In this document: positions 27,065 through 35,511 of the stretch, piece by piece
How positions within the stretch are numbered: the first letter of the stretch is position 1
How the letters are laid out: each line of letters opens with the position of its first letter
Source: UBA6176 sp032119375
GTDB lineage: Bacteria; Verrucomicrobiota; Verrucomicrobiia; Limisphaerales; UBA9464
Assembly (NCBI GenBank): GCA_964430505.1
Contig: CAYSGH010000004.1
Coordinates: forward strand, 1-64,000
DNA: 64,000 bases
Reading direction: 5' to 3'
Translations under genes and position numbers: made by a program
Notes under the pieces: generated by a model
Databases searched by the model: none
Told to the model about the DNA's origin: nothing
The model's input: the letters and a program-made list of their open reading frames with translations, nothing else

Positions 27065-28465
27065 GTGAACATCGACTTCGTCCCCGTCGCGCTGAGGCGC
27101 GTCTTGCTGGAGACGCCGGAGCTCGCGCGCGCCTACCTCGTCGGCGGCTGCGTCCGCGACGCATGGCTCGGGCGGCCCGTGAAGGACTTCGACGTCGAGG
27201 TGTACGGCCTGGGCTGCCCCGAGCTGGGGCGCGCGCTCGAGCGCTGGGGACGCGTGGACTGGGTGGGGCGTTCCTTTGGCGTGGCCAAGGTGACGCTCGC
27301 CGACGGGCGGCAGCACGACTTCTCGTTGCCCCGCCGCGACTCGAAGATCGGCCCCGGCCACCGCGGCTTCGCGGTGGAGACGGCCCCCGACATCTCGCCC
27401 CGGGAGGCGTCGGCCCGGCGCGACTTCACCATCAACGCGCTGATGCTCGACCCGCGCACGGGCGAGGTCCTCGACTTCCACGGCGGCCTCCGGGACCTGC
27501 GTGACCGCGTGCTGCGGCACACGAGCCCGGCCTTCGTGGAGGATCCCCTCCGCGTGCTGCGCGGCATGCAGTTCGTCGCGCGGTTCGGACTTGTCCCCTG
27601 CCCCGACACGGTCGCCCTGTGCCGTCGGATGGCCCCGGCGCAATCGGAGCTGCCCGCCGAGCGCATCCGGGAGGAATGGTGGAAGTGGGCGACGTTGTCG
27701 GAGCTGCCGTCGCGGGGCATCGAGTTCGCGTGGGAGGCGGGTTGGCTGGACCTTCATCCGGAACTCACGGGCATGAGGGGCGTGGAACAGGACGGGGAAT
27801 GGCACCCCGAGGGCGACGTGTGGCGCCACACGATGCACGTGGTGGATGCCATGGCGCGGCACGAGGGATGGCAGGGCGCGGACGAGCGGGCCCGCGGCGT
27901 CCTGATGTTGGCGGCATTGTTGCATGACGTGGGCAAGGCCAGCCACACGCGACGGGAGCTGCGCGATGGGCGCGAGCGCGTGGTGTCGCCCGGGCACGAG
28001 ATTGCGGGCGTGCCGATGGCGGAGGCGTTTCTCCGGAGGCTGGGGATGCCCAACGAGGTCTTGGAACGCGTGCCGCGGCTGGTGGCGAACCACATGGCGC
28101 ACCTCGAGGAGCCCTCGGCGCGCGCCATCCGAAGGCTGTCGCTGCGACTGGCCCCGGCCACGATCGAGGAACTGTGCACGTTGATGACGGCGGATGCATC
28201 GGGACGGCCCCCGCGTCCGACGGGCGAGACGACGGCCGTGCGCGGGATTCGTGAACGCGCGGCCGAACTGCGGCTGGAGGCCGCCATCCCCCGGCCGCTG
28301 GTCATGGGACGGCACCTCGTGTCGCGCGGCATGACGCCCGGGCCCGCGTTCAAGGAGGTCCTTGCCCAGGCATTCCAAGCCCAGTTGGACGGCGACTTCT
28401 CAGACGAGGCGGGCGGGCTGCGATGGCTCGACTCCCATGGCGGCCGCTGCACGCCAGGTGCATGA
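27065..28465 (+). CDS. cca: tRNA nucleotidyltransferase (CCA-adding type) with HD domain
   Basis: 466 residues with a GTG start at 27065. Class II nucleotidyltransferase signatures: AYLVGGCVRDAWLGRPVKDFDVEVYG (metal-binding DFD) and SARRDFTINALM, then EDPLRVLRGMQFVARFG. The C-terminal half holds an HD phosphohydrolase domain (LLHDVGKASHTRR, GHEIAGVPMAEAF) as in E. coli Cca. It adds or repairs the 3' CCA of tRNAs. Its TGA stop (28463-28465) lies inside the outer end of a degenerate MITE-like element, so the last residues may be element-derived. It could also be an A- or CC-adding enzyme. Confidence 0.9.
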   Translation: MNIDFVPVALRRVLLETPELARAYLVGGCVRDAWLGRPVKDFDVEVYGLGCPELGRALERWGRVDWVGRSFGVAKVTLADGRQHDFSLPRRDSKIGPGHRGFAVETAPDISPREASARRDFTINALMLDPRTGEVLDFHGGLRDLRDRVLRHTSPAFVEDPLRVLRGMQFVARFGLVPCPDTVALCRRMAPAQSELPAERIREEWWKWATLSELPSRGIEFAWEAGWLDLHPELTGMRGVEQDGEWHPEGDVWRHTMHVVDAMARHEGWQGADERARGVLMLAALLHDVGKASHTRRELRDGRERVVSPGHEIAGVPMAEAFLRRLGMPNEVLERVPRLVANHMAHLEEPSARAIRRLSLRLAPATIEELCTLMTADASGRPPRPTGETTAVRGIRERAAELRLEAAIPRPLVMGRHLVSRGMTPGPAFKEVLAQAFQAQLDGDFSDEAGGLRWLDSHGGRCTPGA

Positions 28466-28520
28466 CCCGGAAAACGCCCTTTGGGCCGTCTTGAGGCCGC
28501 GTGCCCTCACGCGGCGCACC
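28461..28520. repeat. MITE/REPIN-like element, remnant E
   Basis: Diverged terminal repeat (CATGACCCGGAAAACG) followed by an intact REP stem GCCGCGTG (28496-28503), loop CCCT, CACGCGGC (28508-28515). It lies between the convergent stops of cca and cutA, where the stem could act as a bidirectional transcript end. Only one end of the element is left. Confidence 0.65.
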
Positions 28521-28603
28521 CTGGTCATTCCCGTCTCCGCCCCCTCCGTGCGCCACCTCGCCCAACGCCGGGACGGCGTTGCCACCTTCCCCGCTCCGAG
28601 CGC

Positions 28604-28921
28604 CTACAACGGACGTGTGCCCGCCGAGTCCACCCACGCGACGTACGCCGGCAGGCTGGCGGCGGCATCGACGTCGATCACGACGAACTCCGGCAGCTCG
28701 TAGGGATGCAGCGCCAGCAACCGCCCGCGCAGCGGCCCGATCGCATGGGAGGGGGCCTTGAGCAGGAGCGTGCACTCGGGCTCGTCACAGACCGCCCCCT
28801 TCCATCGGTACACGCTGCGCACGGGCAGGAGGTTGGCACACGCGACCAAGCCCTCTTCCACCAACGCCCGCGCGATCGCCTCGGCGCGGTCCGACGGCAC
28901 GTTCGTCAGCACCAGCTTCAT
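28604..28921 (-). CDS. cutA: CutA-like divalent cation tolerance protein
   Basis: 105 residues with family signatures EEGLVACANLLPVRSVYRWKG, CTLLLKA and HPYELPEFVVIDV. CutA forms very stable trimers with a ferredoxin-like, PII-like fold; it was named for copper tolerance, but its true role is unsettled. It is the last gene of a minus-strand run typA - DsrE-like - DsrE-like - small - cutA, with a 4-bp gap to the preceding gene. The opposite neighbour is cca. Confidence 0.92.
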   Translation of the reverse strand: MKLVLTNVPSDRAEAIARALVEEGLVACANLLPVRSVYRWKGAVCDEPECTLLLKAPSHAIGPLRGRLLALHPYELPEFVVIDVDAAASLPAYVAWVDSAGTRPL

Positions 28922-28925
28922 CCGC

Positions 28926-29120
28926 CTACCAGGAGCAAACCGTGCGCGCCTCCAACACCCGGTCCACCACCGCGCCCCAGTCCGTCACCAGGTCGCAGCG
29001 CACCACCTCGACCCGCACGCCCTTCGCACGTTGCGCCTCGACGACGCCCGAGACGGTGGCGTCGGGCTCGCCATGGACGAGATGCAGGACCAGGCCTTCC
29101 GCGGGTTCGGTCGGGTTCAT
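28926..29120 (-). CDS. small Tus/DsrH-like protein
   Basis: 64 residues: LVLHLVHGEPDATVSGVVEAQ, KGVRVEVVRCDLVTDWG, terminating ARTVCSW. The strand-helix-strand pattern and position directly after two DsrE-like genes suggest a shortened TusB/DsrH-type sulfur-relay subunit. Both cysteines could carry sulfur. Too short for a firm family call. Gaps are 6 bp upstream and 4 bp downstream, so it is certainly in the operon. Confidence 0.55.
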   Translation of the reverse strand: MNPTEPAEGLVLHLVHGEPDATVSGVVEAQRAKGVRVEVVRCDLVTDWGAVVDRVLEARTVCSW

Positions 29121-29126
29121 GGATGG

Positions 29127-29489
29127 CTAGAATCGCAGGACCGAACGCGCACGCGCGCACCAACCCGCCAACGCGCCCGGGTCCAACGCCTCCACGGGCA
29201 TCGTGGGCTCGCCCACGTCGGCGGCTTCCATCGCACCGGACTCGACCAAGACGGGATGGCCCAGGTCGCGCAGGATCGGCAGGTAACGGGTGAAGTTGTC
29301 CTCGTCCACGAGGTCGTCCACCCACTCGCCCAACGCACGCACGGCGGGCCCCAACAGGCAAAGGCGGACGTCCGCCTTGCGCCACGTCCCGATCCCCGCC
29401 GCCACGCGGATCGCCTCCGCCGGCCGATGGGACGTGCGGGGGTCGGACTGGACCACGAAGAGGACCAAGGGGCGCTCGGTTGGGTTCAT
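29127..29489 (-). CDS. DsrE/TusC-like protein
   Basis: 120 residues, LVLFVVQSDPRTSHRPAEAIRVAAG, DVRLCLLGPAVRALGEWVDDL, then a divergent C-terminus. The alternating alpha/beta pattern, with a hydrophobic first strand and a small-residue loop, matches the DsrE/DsrF superfamily (TusC/TusD), whose members pass sulfane sulfur in tRNA 2-thiolation or sulfur oxidation. The single cysteine in RLCLLG is buried in the strand, so catalysis by this subunit is doubtful. It is in the typA-cutA operon. Confidence 0.6.
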   Translation of the reverse strand: MNPTERPLVLFVVQSDPRTSHRPAEAIRVAAGIGTWRKADVRLCLLGPAVRALGEWVDDLVDEDNFTRYLPILRDLGHPVLVESGAMEAADVGEPTMPVEALDPGALAGWCARARSVLRF

Positions 29490-29507
29490 GGCAAGCGGCG
29501 AACGGCG

Positions 29508-29825
29508 CTAGTTGAACGTGACGAAGCGGTCGGTGGACACCGCAAGGTCGCTGACAACGGTCAGGCCGGCGTAGGCGGCGGAGTCATCGACGGGCAGGTG
29601 GCGCCGGTGCGCGCCGTAGGCGCACGCGTAGAGCTTGAGGCCCATCGGGCGCAGGGCCTGCAAGCCGGGGTCCCGCACGCCCGCCACGCCGTCGTCCACG
29701 CAGTACAGATAGACGTCGTGCCCCCGCCCTAACGCCGCCTCCGCGAAGCGCACGGCATGGCGGAACGACGGCCGATCGGGCCCGGCCGAAACCAGGATGC
29801 CGATCTTGCTGCGCGGGGGTTGCAC
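29508..29825 (-). CDS. DsrE/TusD-like sulfur-relay protein
   Basis: 105 residues, GTG start at 29825. It begins KIGILVSAGPDRPSFRHAVRFAEAALGRGHDVYLYCVDDG and has a cysteine in KLYACAYGAHRRHLP, the position of the active persulfide cysteine of TusD/DsrE. It is 18 bp upstream of the second DsrE-like gene and 45 bp downstream of typA. Three small genes of this type in a row recall TusBCD/DsrEFH hexamers, although overall similarity is judged by eye only. Confidence 0.68.
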   Translation of the reverse strand: MQPPRSKIGILVSAGPDRPSFRHAVRFAEAALGRGHDVYLYCVDDGVAGVRDPGLQALRPMGLKLYACAYGAHRRHLPVDDSAAYAGLTVVSDLAVSTDRFVTFN

Positions 29826-29870
29826 GGCGTGGCGTTGGGGCGTGGGAGCGTGGGACGCGGCGGGCGCCGG

Positions 29871-31703
29871 CTATTCCACGAACTTGATCACGCGGGTCTT
29901 CTCCAGGCGCTTCCGCTGGTTCTCGTCGAGGATCTTCTTGCGGAGCCGGAGGTTCTTGGGCGTGGCCTCGACGTATTCATCGACGTCGATGTACTCCAGG
30001 GCGCGCTCGAGCGTGAGCTCCATGGGCGCGTTGAGCTGGATGCCCTTGCCGTCGCCCTGCGAGCGCATGTTGGTGAGCTTCTTCTCGCGCACCGCGTTGA
30101 CCGGGATGTCGTTCTCGCGGGCGTTCTCGCCCACGATCATGCCGACATAGACCTCGTCGCCGGGCTGGACGAGCAGCTTGCCGCGTTCCTGCACCATGTT
30201 GAGGGCGTAGGAGGTGGCCACTCCGGACTCCATGGCCACGAGCGAGCCGTTCTTGCGGGCGGCGATCTCGCCGCGGTCCTCGCCGTACTCATGGAAGAGG
30301 TGGCTCATGACGCCCATGCCGCGGGTCAGGTTGACGAGGTCGGTCTCGAACCCGATGAGGCCGCGCATGGGGATGTGGGCCTCGACGGAGACCTGGGACC
30401 CGACGTGGTTCATGTTGGTGATCTGGGCCTTGCGGAAGGAGAGGTTCTCCATGATGGCGCCGAGGTTCTCGGAGGGCACCTCCACGAACAGCTTCTCGAT
30501 GGGCTCCATCGCCTGGCCTTCCGGGCCCTTCTTCCACAGCACCTCCGGGCGGGACACGAGCACCTCGTAGCCCTCGCGGCGCATCTGCTCCACGAGGATG
30601 GCAATCTGCATCTCGCCGCGGCCGGACACGGCGAAGATCTTGGGGTCGCTCGTTTGGGCGATGCGGAGGGCGACGTTGGTCCGGATCTCCTTGACGAGGC
30701 GATCCCAGATGTGACGGGCCGTCACGAGCTTGCCGTCCTTGCCGCCCAACGGGCCGTCGTTCACCGCGAACTCCATCTGGATCGTCGGCGGGTCCACGGG
30801 GATGTAGGGCAACCCCGGGCGCGCCTCCGAGTCGCACAACGTCTCGCCGATGAACACCCCCTCGAAGCCGGCCAGTCCCACGATGTCGCCGGCGTGCGCC
30901 TCCTGCACCTCGATGCGCTTCATGCCCTCGAAGTGGTAGATCATGGTGATCTTGCCCTTCGTGATGCGGCCGTCGCCATGGCGGCACATGGCGGGCTGGC
31001 CCACCACGACCTTGCCCGAGTAAATCTTCCCGAAGGCAATTCGGCCCATGTAGTCGCTGTAATCCAGGTTGGCCACCAGGAGCTGGAAGCCGTCGCTGGC
31101 ATGGGCGCGCGGCGGCGGGATGTGCTTCACCACCGCGTCAAACAACGGCTCCATCGTGCCGCTCACATGGTCCAGCTCCACCTTGGCGTACCCCTGCTTC
31201 GCCGAGCAGTAAATGAACGGGAAGTCGAGCTGCTCGTCCGTCGCGTTCAACGACATGAACAGCTCGAACACCTGGTCGAGCACCTTCTTCGGGTTCGCGT
31301 TGTCGCGGTCGATCTTGTTGATCACCACGATCGGCTTCGCGCCGGCCTCCAACGCCTTGCGCAACACGAAGCGCGTCTGCGCCTGCGGGCCCTCGGCGGC
31401 GTCCACCACGAGCAACACGCCGTCGATCATGTTCATGATGCGCTCCACCTCGCCGCCAAAGTCCGCGTGGCCCGGGGTGTCCACGATGTTCACGTGGTAG
31501 TTCTTGTACCGGAACGCCGCGTTCTTGGCCCGGATCGTGATGCCCTTCTCCTTCTCCAGGTCCATCGAGTCCATCAACCGCTCCGTCTGGGTCTCGGCTT
31601 GGTTGGACCGGAAGGTCCCCGACTGCTTCAGGAGGCAATCCACCAAGGTGGTCTTGCCGTGGTCCACGTGCGCGATGATGGCGATGTTGCGAATGTGCTG
31701 CAT
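29871..31703 (-). CDS. typA: ribosome-associated GTPase TypA/BipA
   Basis: 610 residues. G1 AHVDHGKTTL near residue 11, G3 VDTPGHADFGGEVER, G4 INKIDR, G5 CSAKQGYA, then EF-G-like domains and the TypA-specific C-terminus (GEMQIAILVEQMRREGYE, MGVMSHLFHEYG, RKNGSLVAMESGVATSYAL). TypA is an EF-G/LepA relative that binds ribosomes under stress and cold and aids 50S assembly. Length is typical. It starts the minus-strand operon that continues into three DsrE-like genes and cutA. Confidence 0.96.
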   Translation of the reverse strand: MQHIRNIAIIAHVDHGKTTLVDCLLKQSGTFRSNQAETQTERLMDSMDLEKEKGITIRAKNAAFRYKNYHVNIVDTPGHADFGGEVERIMNMIDGVLLVVDAAEGPQAQTRFVLRKALEAGAKPIVVINKIDRDNANPKKVLDQVFELFMSLNATDEQLDFPFIYCSAKQGYAKVELDHVSGTMEPLFDAVVKHIPPPRAHASDGFQLLVANLDYSDYMGRIAFGKIYSGKVVVGQPAMCRHGDGRITKGKITMIYHFEGMKRIEVQEAHAGDIVGLAGFEGVFIGETLCDSEARPGLPYIPVDPPTIQMEFAVNDGPLGGKDGKLVTARHIWDRLVKEIRTNVALRIAQTSDPKIFAVSGRGEMQIAILVEQMRREGYEVLVSRPEVLWKKGPEGQAMEPIEKLFVEVPSENLGAIMENLSFRKAQITNMNHVGSQVSVEAHIPMRGLIGFETDLVNLTRGMGVMSHLFHEYGEDRGEIAARKNGSLVAMESGVATSYALNMVQERGKLLVQPGDEVYVGMIVGENARENDIPVNAVREKKLTNMRSQGDGKGIQLNAPMELTLERALEYIDVDEYVEATPKNLRLRKKILDENQRKRLEKTRVIKFVE

Positions 31704-31786
31704 ACTGCTGGTTCCCCCAATTCGGGCCGGGCATCGTGTTCACCCACGCCAAAAGGTCAAGGATACGCACGGGGTGATTCCGGGGG

Positions 31787-31852
31787 CGGGAAGCGGGAAG
31801 CGGGAAGCGGGGGACGAGGGGCGGGTCAACGTGGCAGGGCGTTTCAACCCTG
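31787..31852. repeat. heptamer (GCGGGAA)n array and degraded GAGAC-type hairpin
   Basis: Three GCGGGAA units at 31787-31811, then AACGTGGC and a broken stem CAGGG-8 nt-CCCTG (31835-31852). It is the reverse-orientation counterpart of 25628-25690, with a diverged loop. It lies upstream of typA. Confidence 0.6.
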
Positions 31853-33340
31853 GGCCATGGCGTGACCACGCGGCCCTGCTGCTGCCATCCCTCCGGGATA
31901 CGACCGTGCCAACGCCGTGGGGTCAGCTCCTGACGTGGCAGCTGGGGACGCACCCCGGCCAACACACGGTCCGTCCCCGGGGCCGACCCGGTTTTTTTGG
32001 GGGGGAATGCGGTCGTCGCGACGCTCCGCGCGGCCGTGACAAGACCTTGATCGCGTTTCCCAAGGCATTACCGGCTTCGGGCACCCCTTGTGCGGCCAAT
32101 TCCACCCTGGATGCCGCTGGGCCATGACAACCAAACAGCAAAACAAGCGATCCATGTACCTCGACGTCCTTGCCGTGAGGCTGATGCCGTCAAGGCCAGC
32201 AACGCGGATCTCACCTCTCACGAAGGGCGAGGATGCGCTGCGGGGGCAGCGGATGGAGTTGGACCCAGTGAACCTCTTACATCGGATCCGGCCTGGGTAA
32301 CCGGACTTGGGAACCTTGGCCACGGGCCACCCCGTGGGTGGGCCCTGCCAGGACGACCTGAGACAGTTCCCGGCGAAGCTCCCCGACTCCTGGCGCTTGG
32401 GAGAGGTCGGGCCAACCCACCCGAAGGAACCCGCCAACAAGCGGGACGGCCGTACCTGGAAAAACCCCTTCGAGTGGGTGTGGCCGGAAATCCTCAAGAG
32501 GTTGCAGAATGAGCCGGACGGCACCGCGACGTCGCTGCTCAACCAGTTGGGCAAGAGCGACCCAGACCGACACGACGCTGGCCCGCTTCGATCACTACGG
32601 CGGCGGGCGGGAGAGGGGCGCTCCACGATGGCCCGGACATGGGCGCTGCCGGGCGCGACCGGAACCATCCATGTCGCACCGATCTGCAGCCCGGCCCTTC
32701 CAACGCTGGGGCAGTCTCCGCTACGGCTCGCTGCGCCCGCCTCCCCTGCGACTCCCCCGGCGCTGGAAGGGGCTGCCCCAGGCCCTCGAGGAGAAAAGCC
32801 CAGACCGTCAGTAAGTTTTGGCTGGTCACCTTTCGACGGAGGCAACGGGGTGGGGATAGATCATTGTCGTTGAACAGAAAGGCCCCTCCCCTCCCGGCAA
32901 GCGCCACACCCACCACCTTTTCTCCGGCTTCGACGCTGGCCAGGGGAAGCGCGTCCAGGATGCAGCGCGCGGCCACAGGCCGGTGGAGAACTGCAACCAA
33001 TCCAAGCGCGCTGCCACCGCGTGGCGGGAGGACGGCCACCGCCATCGCAAGCCCAACGGCCCACTCGACCTGGCCCTGACCCGCAAGGTCCTGGTGGCGA
33101 TGATCCCATTCGAGACGCGAGAGCACTGGGCCGAGTTCCTTGAGGTTTATCGTTGCCATCCTTCCCAAGGCCTTCGCCCCATCCCAGGGGTTCAACCCAT
33201 CCGTTTGACCCTGCCAGCCAAACGGTCCGGCCGAGGCAGCGGGCGGGGGCGGCCCGAATCCCAAGCCGTCGTCGCTCTGCGCGACCCCGGGAGGGACCCC
33301 ATCCCACGCCAACTGGCAAGGAGTGGGGCGGCATCCCCTC
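31853..33340. other. gene-free decayed region upstream of typA
   Basis: About 1.5 kb with no intact gene. It contains T7/G7 homopolymer runs near 31991-32004, a recognisable transposase remnant at 32400-32660, and short open frames whose composition looks random. A patch at 33060-33180 (DLALTRKVLVAMIPFETREHW) reads protein-like but I could not assign it. Overall it looks like a graveyard of a mobile element. Confidence 0.6.
32400..32660 (+). pseudogene. IS21-family IstA-like transposase remnant
   Basis: The translated text NPFEWVWPEILKRLQNEPDG followed by TATSLLNQLGKSDPDRHDAG and LRSLRRRAGEGRSTMAR resembles the segment of IstA transposases that reads (D)PF..VWPEI..L, ..LL..L, LR(T/S)LQRRVREWR..MAR. 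The catalytic DDE domain, the N-terminal HTH and IstB are missing, and Trp/Val positions in the RRVREWR part have changed to Ala/Gly. It is clearly non-functional. Family recognition is by pattern only. Confidence 0.5.
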
Positions 33341-33402
33341 ACCCTAGAAGCGGCAGTTGGGCAGTCTGTAGGCCGCGTGCCCTCACGCGGCGATGGCGAT
33401 GC
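33341..33402. repeat. MITE/REPIN-like element, remnant D
   Basis: Inverted fragment of the family: ACCCTAGAAGCGGCAGTT (terminal repeat), GGGCAGTCTGTAGG, then the stem GCCGCGTG-CCCT-CACGCGGC and GATGGCGATGC. It stops abruptly in unrelated sequence, so the rest was lost. It sits about 120 bp downstream of the PQQ-propeller gene stop. Confidence 0.75.
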
Positions 33403-33525
33403 TGAGGCGCGGCGATCACGGTGCTCGGGATGCCTCAAGCGCCAGCCCCGCAGTGCTCAGCGGCCTCCGGGTAACACAACCTCCAGCAAGACATCCCCGT
33501 CCCGAAAGGGGGGCCGGGAATCGGA

Positions 33526-34773
33526 CTAGTTCTTGGGGTTGGACCAGTCGTAGGCGGCCAGGGCCTTCAGCTCGCGGATGAAGACCTCCTGCCCGGCGAC
33601 AGCCAGGTGCGCCCAGGTGTCGTCGCCCACCTTGCGGCGCGCGAGGATTTCCGGCTTGGAAGGCGTGGCGGCCAGCAGCATGAGGAGGCCCCGCTCGTCC
33701 AGGGCGAGGATGCGGTCGTTGTTCGCCACGAGGCTCCAGTACTTCCCGAAGGATTCCGTGGTGGTCCACTTCTCGGCGCCGTCGGCGAGGCTGACGCAGA
33801 GGGCGCGTTGGTTGCGGAGGTGCAGGTAGGCGTGGCCATCGTGGAGGATGGGGGACGTCATGTAGCCCTGGGCCTTGAAGGACCACGCGGGCTTGACCGC
33901 GAACGCGTCGCCCTCGCGCGACACGTCGAAGGCGAGCGTCTTGCCGCCGTAGGTGCTGGTGAAGAGGCGGTTCGACGACACGATGGCCGGCGTCAGGATG
34001 TTCATGCCCCGGAACGCCTCCACCGGCGTGGACCACAGCTCCGTGCCCTTCTCCAGGTCGAGCCCAGCAAGGTGCGTGCGGGTCTGGACGACGAGCTGAC
34101 GACGCCCGGCCAGCTCCGCGACGATGGGCGAGCTGAAGGCGCTCCCGTTCATGCTGTCGGTGGAGGACAACGCCTTCCAAGCGACCTTGCCGGTGCGCTT
34201 GTCGAGCCGCACGACGGCCCCGCCCGCCTGCGTGTAGAGGGCATCCCCGTCCAGCAAGGGCGAGCTGACGTACCCGAAGGCGGGCACCGGCGTGCCGTCC
34301 TCGGCGGGGAAGTCGTGCTTCCAACGAACCTTCCCGTTGGCGGCGTCGATGCAGACCAGCACGTCGCGCATGCCCGACACGAACAACGACTCCCCGTCCC
34401 AGGCCGGCGTGGAGCGAATCCAGTCCCCGTTGGACTTGGCAAAGAAGGGCACCTTCATCGAGCCCTCCCACTCGGTTTTCCAAAGCTCCTTCCCGGTGGC
34501 GCGGTCGAGCGCGCGCACCACCTCCAAGCGGGCATCCCGGGTCTCCGTGGTGAAGACGCGGTCCGGGGCGACGATGGGCCCGGAGTAGGAAGGCCCCAGC
34601 TCGATGCGCCAGCGGAGGCGAAGGTGTTGCTCGTCGAGGCTGGCAGGCCATGGGGACGTCGCGAGGCGTCCGTCGCGCGAAGGCCCGCGCCATTGCGGCC
34701 ACGAGGTGTTGGCGAGGACCACGGAGCCCAAGGCGGCCAGGGCAACGACGGAAGGGAGCAAAAGGCTGCGCAT
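33526..34773 (-). CDS. secreted PQQ-like beta-propeller protein
   Basis: 415 residues from ATG 34773 (MRSLLLPSVVALAALGSVVLA), a signal peptide; the frame extends 48 codons upstream with Arg/Pro-rich non-coding text. Starts WPQWRGPSRDG, a signature of PQQ-like outer propellers abundant in Planctomycetes/Verrucomicrobia. Repeated blade motifs: LDRATGKELWKTEW, IDAANGKVRWKHDF, LDKRTGKVAWKAL, LEKGTELWSTPV. These proteins usually lack PQQ and act as structural or binding propellers. It is single and flanked by repeat remnant D and the DUF4338 fragment. Confidence 0.85.
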   Translation of the reverse strand: MRSLLLPSVVALAALGSVVLANTSWPQWRGPSRDGRLATSPWPASLDEQHLRLRWRIELGPSYSGPIVAPDRVFTTETRDARLEVVRALDRATGKELWKTEWEGSMKVPFFAKSNGDWIRSTPAWDGESLFVSGMRDVLVCIDAANGKVRWKHDFPAEDGTPVPAFGYVSSPLLDGDALYTQAGGAVVRLDKRTGKVAWKALSSTDSMNGSAFSSPIVAELAGRRQLVVQTRTHLAGLDLEKGTELWSTPVEAFRGMNILTPAIVSSNRLFTSTYGGKTLAFDVSREGDAFAVKPAWSFKAQGYMTSPILHDGHAYLHLRNQRALCVSLADGAEKWTTTESFGKYWSLVANNDRILALDERGLLMLLAATPSKPEILARRKVGDDTWAHLAVAGQEVFIRELKALAAYDWSNPKN

Positions 34774-35044
34774 GGGCGAGGGTATGGCCAAAGAACCAGG
34801 CCGCAACTGGGGGCGAGGGGAGGGTCGAACCGCGGCCTGCGAGCGGGTGTTTGGGCCGTCGCGTCCTGGTTCAGGGCTTCGGGTGGGGCGAAGGCGTCGG
34901 GTCGTCGGGTGTTGCAAAGGGGGCGGGCTGATTCATCTGGGATCCGCCTTGGTTGGTCCGTGTGAAGGAGTTCGACTTTTGGCAGGGCATGGGCGGCGGT
35001 CTCCGTTCATGCTTCTTCTCCGTGGCAACCATCCAAAGTCGTCC

Positions 35045-35284
35045 CGAGCCAACTCTGCGCTGCATCGCCGAGATCGACGGACAGCCCGTCGCCATCCTCC
35101 TCTTCTCCAGTGCCGCCCTCCCCATCAACGCCCACGACGAGTGGATCGGTGGGTCACCCCGCCAACGGTCCCGACGCCTCGGCATGGTCGTCAACAACGC
35201 CCGGTTCCTCGTGTTCCCTGATCGCCAGAAGCTCCCCAACCTGGCTTCCCGCGTCCTGGCCCGGGTGCTCCAGCGTCTCATCCT
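35045..35284 (+). pseudogene. DUF4338-domain fragment
   Basis: Text CIAEIDGQPVAILLFSSAALP followed by EWIGGSPRQRSRRLGMVVNNARFL and NLASRVLARVLQRL is the core of DUF4338 (found in DruA-like and IS-associated proteins). The match ends exactly where MITE-like copy B begins, and the frame then runs 33 codons into the element. The N-terminus lacks the usual upstream part and has no good ATG (frame opens at TTG 34953). Most likely a gene broken by the element or already truncated. The 180 bp before it (34774-34952) show nothing else. Confidence 0.65.
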
Positions 35285-35511
35285 GAAATCGGCAGTCAAA
35301 GAGGGTGCCAAAACGAGGAAACGCCCCTCCCATCGGGTCGGATGGGCTCATGGACAGGAACCTAGGGGCTCACCCTGCGGGTGAGGTCGAGGTAGGCCCG
35401 GTTCGGCAGTAGGCCGCGTCCCCTGACCCGGCGCACCGGGCATGCGGCATCGCCATCGCCACGTGAGGGCACGCGGCCTACAGACTGCCCAACTGCCGTT
35501 TCCGGGATGAA
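35279..35511. mobile_element. MITE/REPIN-like element, copy B
   Basis: Full-length copy. Left terminal repeat CATCCTGAAATCGGCAGT and right ACTGCCGTTTCCGGGATG are inverted complements with few mismatches. Same internal order as copy A: CTCACC/GGTGAG hairpin, TAGGCCGCGTC-CCCT-GACCCGGC, then CACGTGAGGGCACGCGGCCTA. It adjoins the DUF4338 fragment on the left. Between it and the aminotransferase gene (35512-35807) I see no gene or promoter that can be fixed. Confidence 0.87.

Noticed and set aside
29757..31865. 702-codon plus-strand frame
   Set aside because: Antisense of typA; composition rich in His/Arg/Val without any motif.
31986..32006. T7/G7 homopolymers as programmed frameshift
   Set aside because: No open frame of interest spans the run.
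35045..35284. Druantia-type defence system from DUF4338
   Set aside because: Only a fragment of DUF4338 is present and no DruB-E or helicase neighbours occur.
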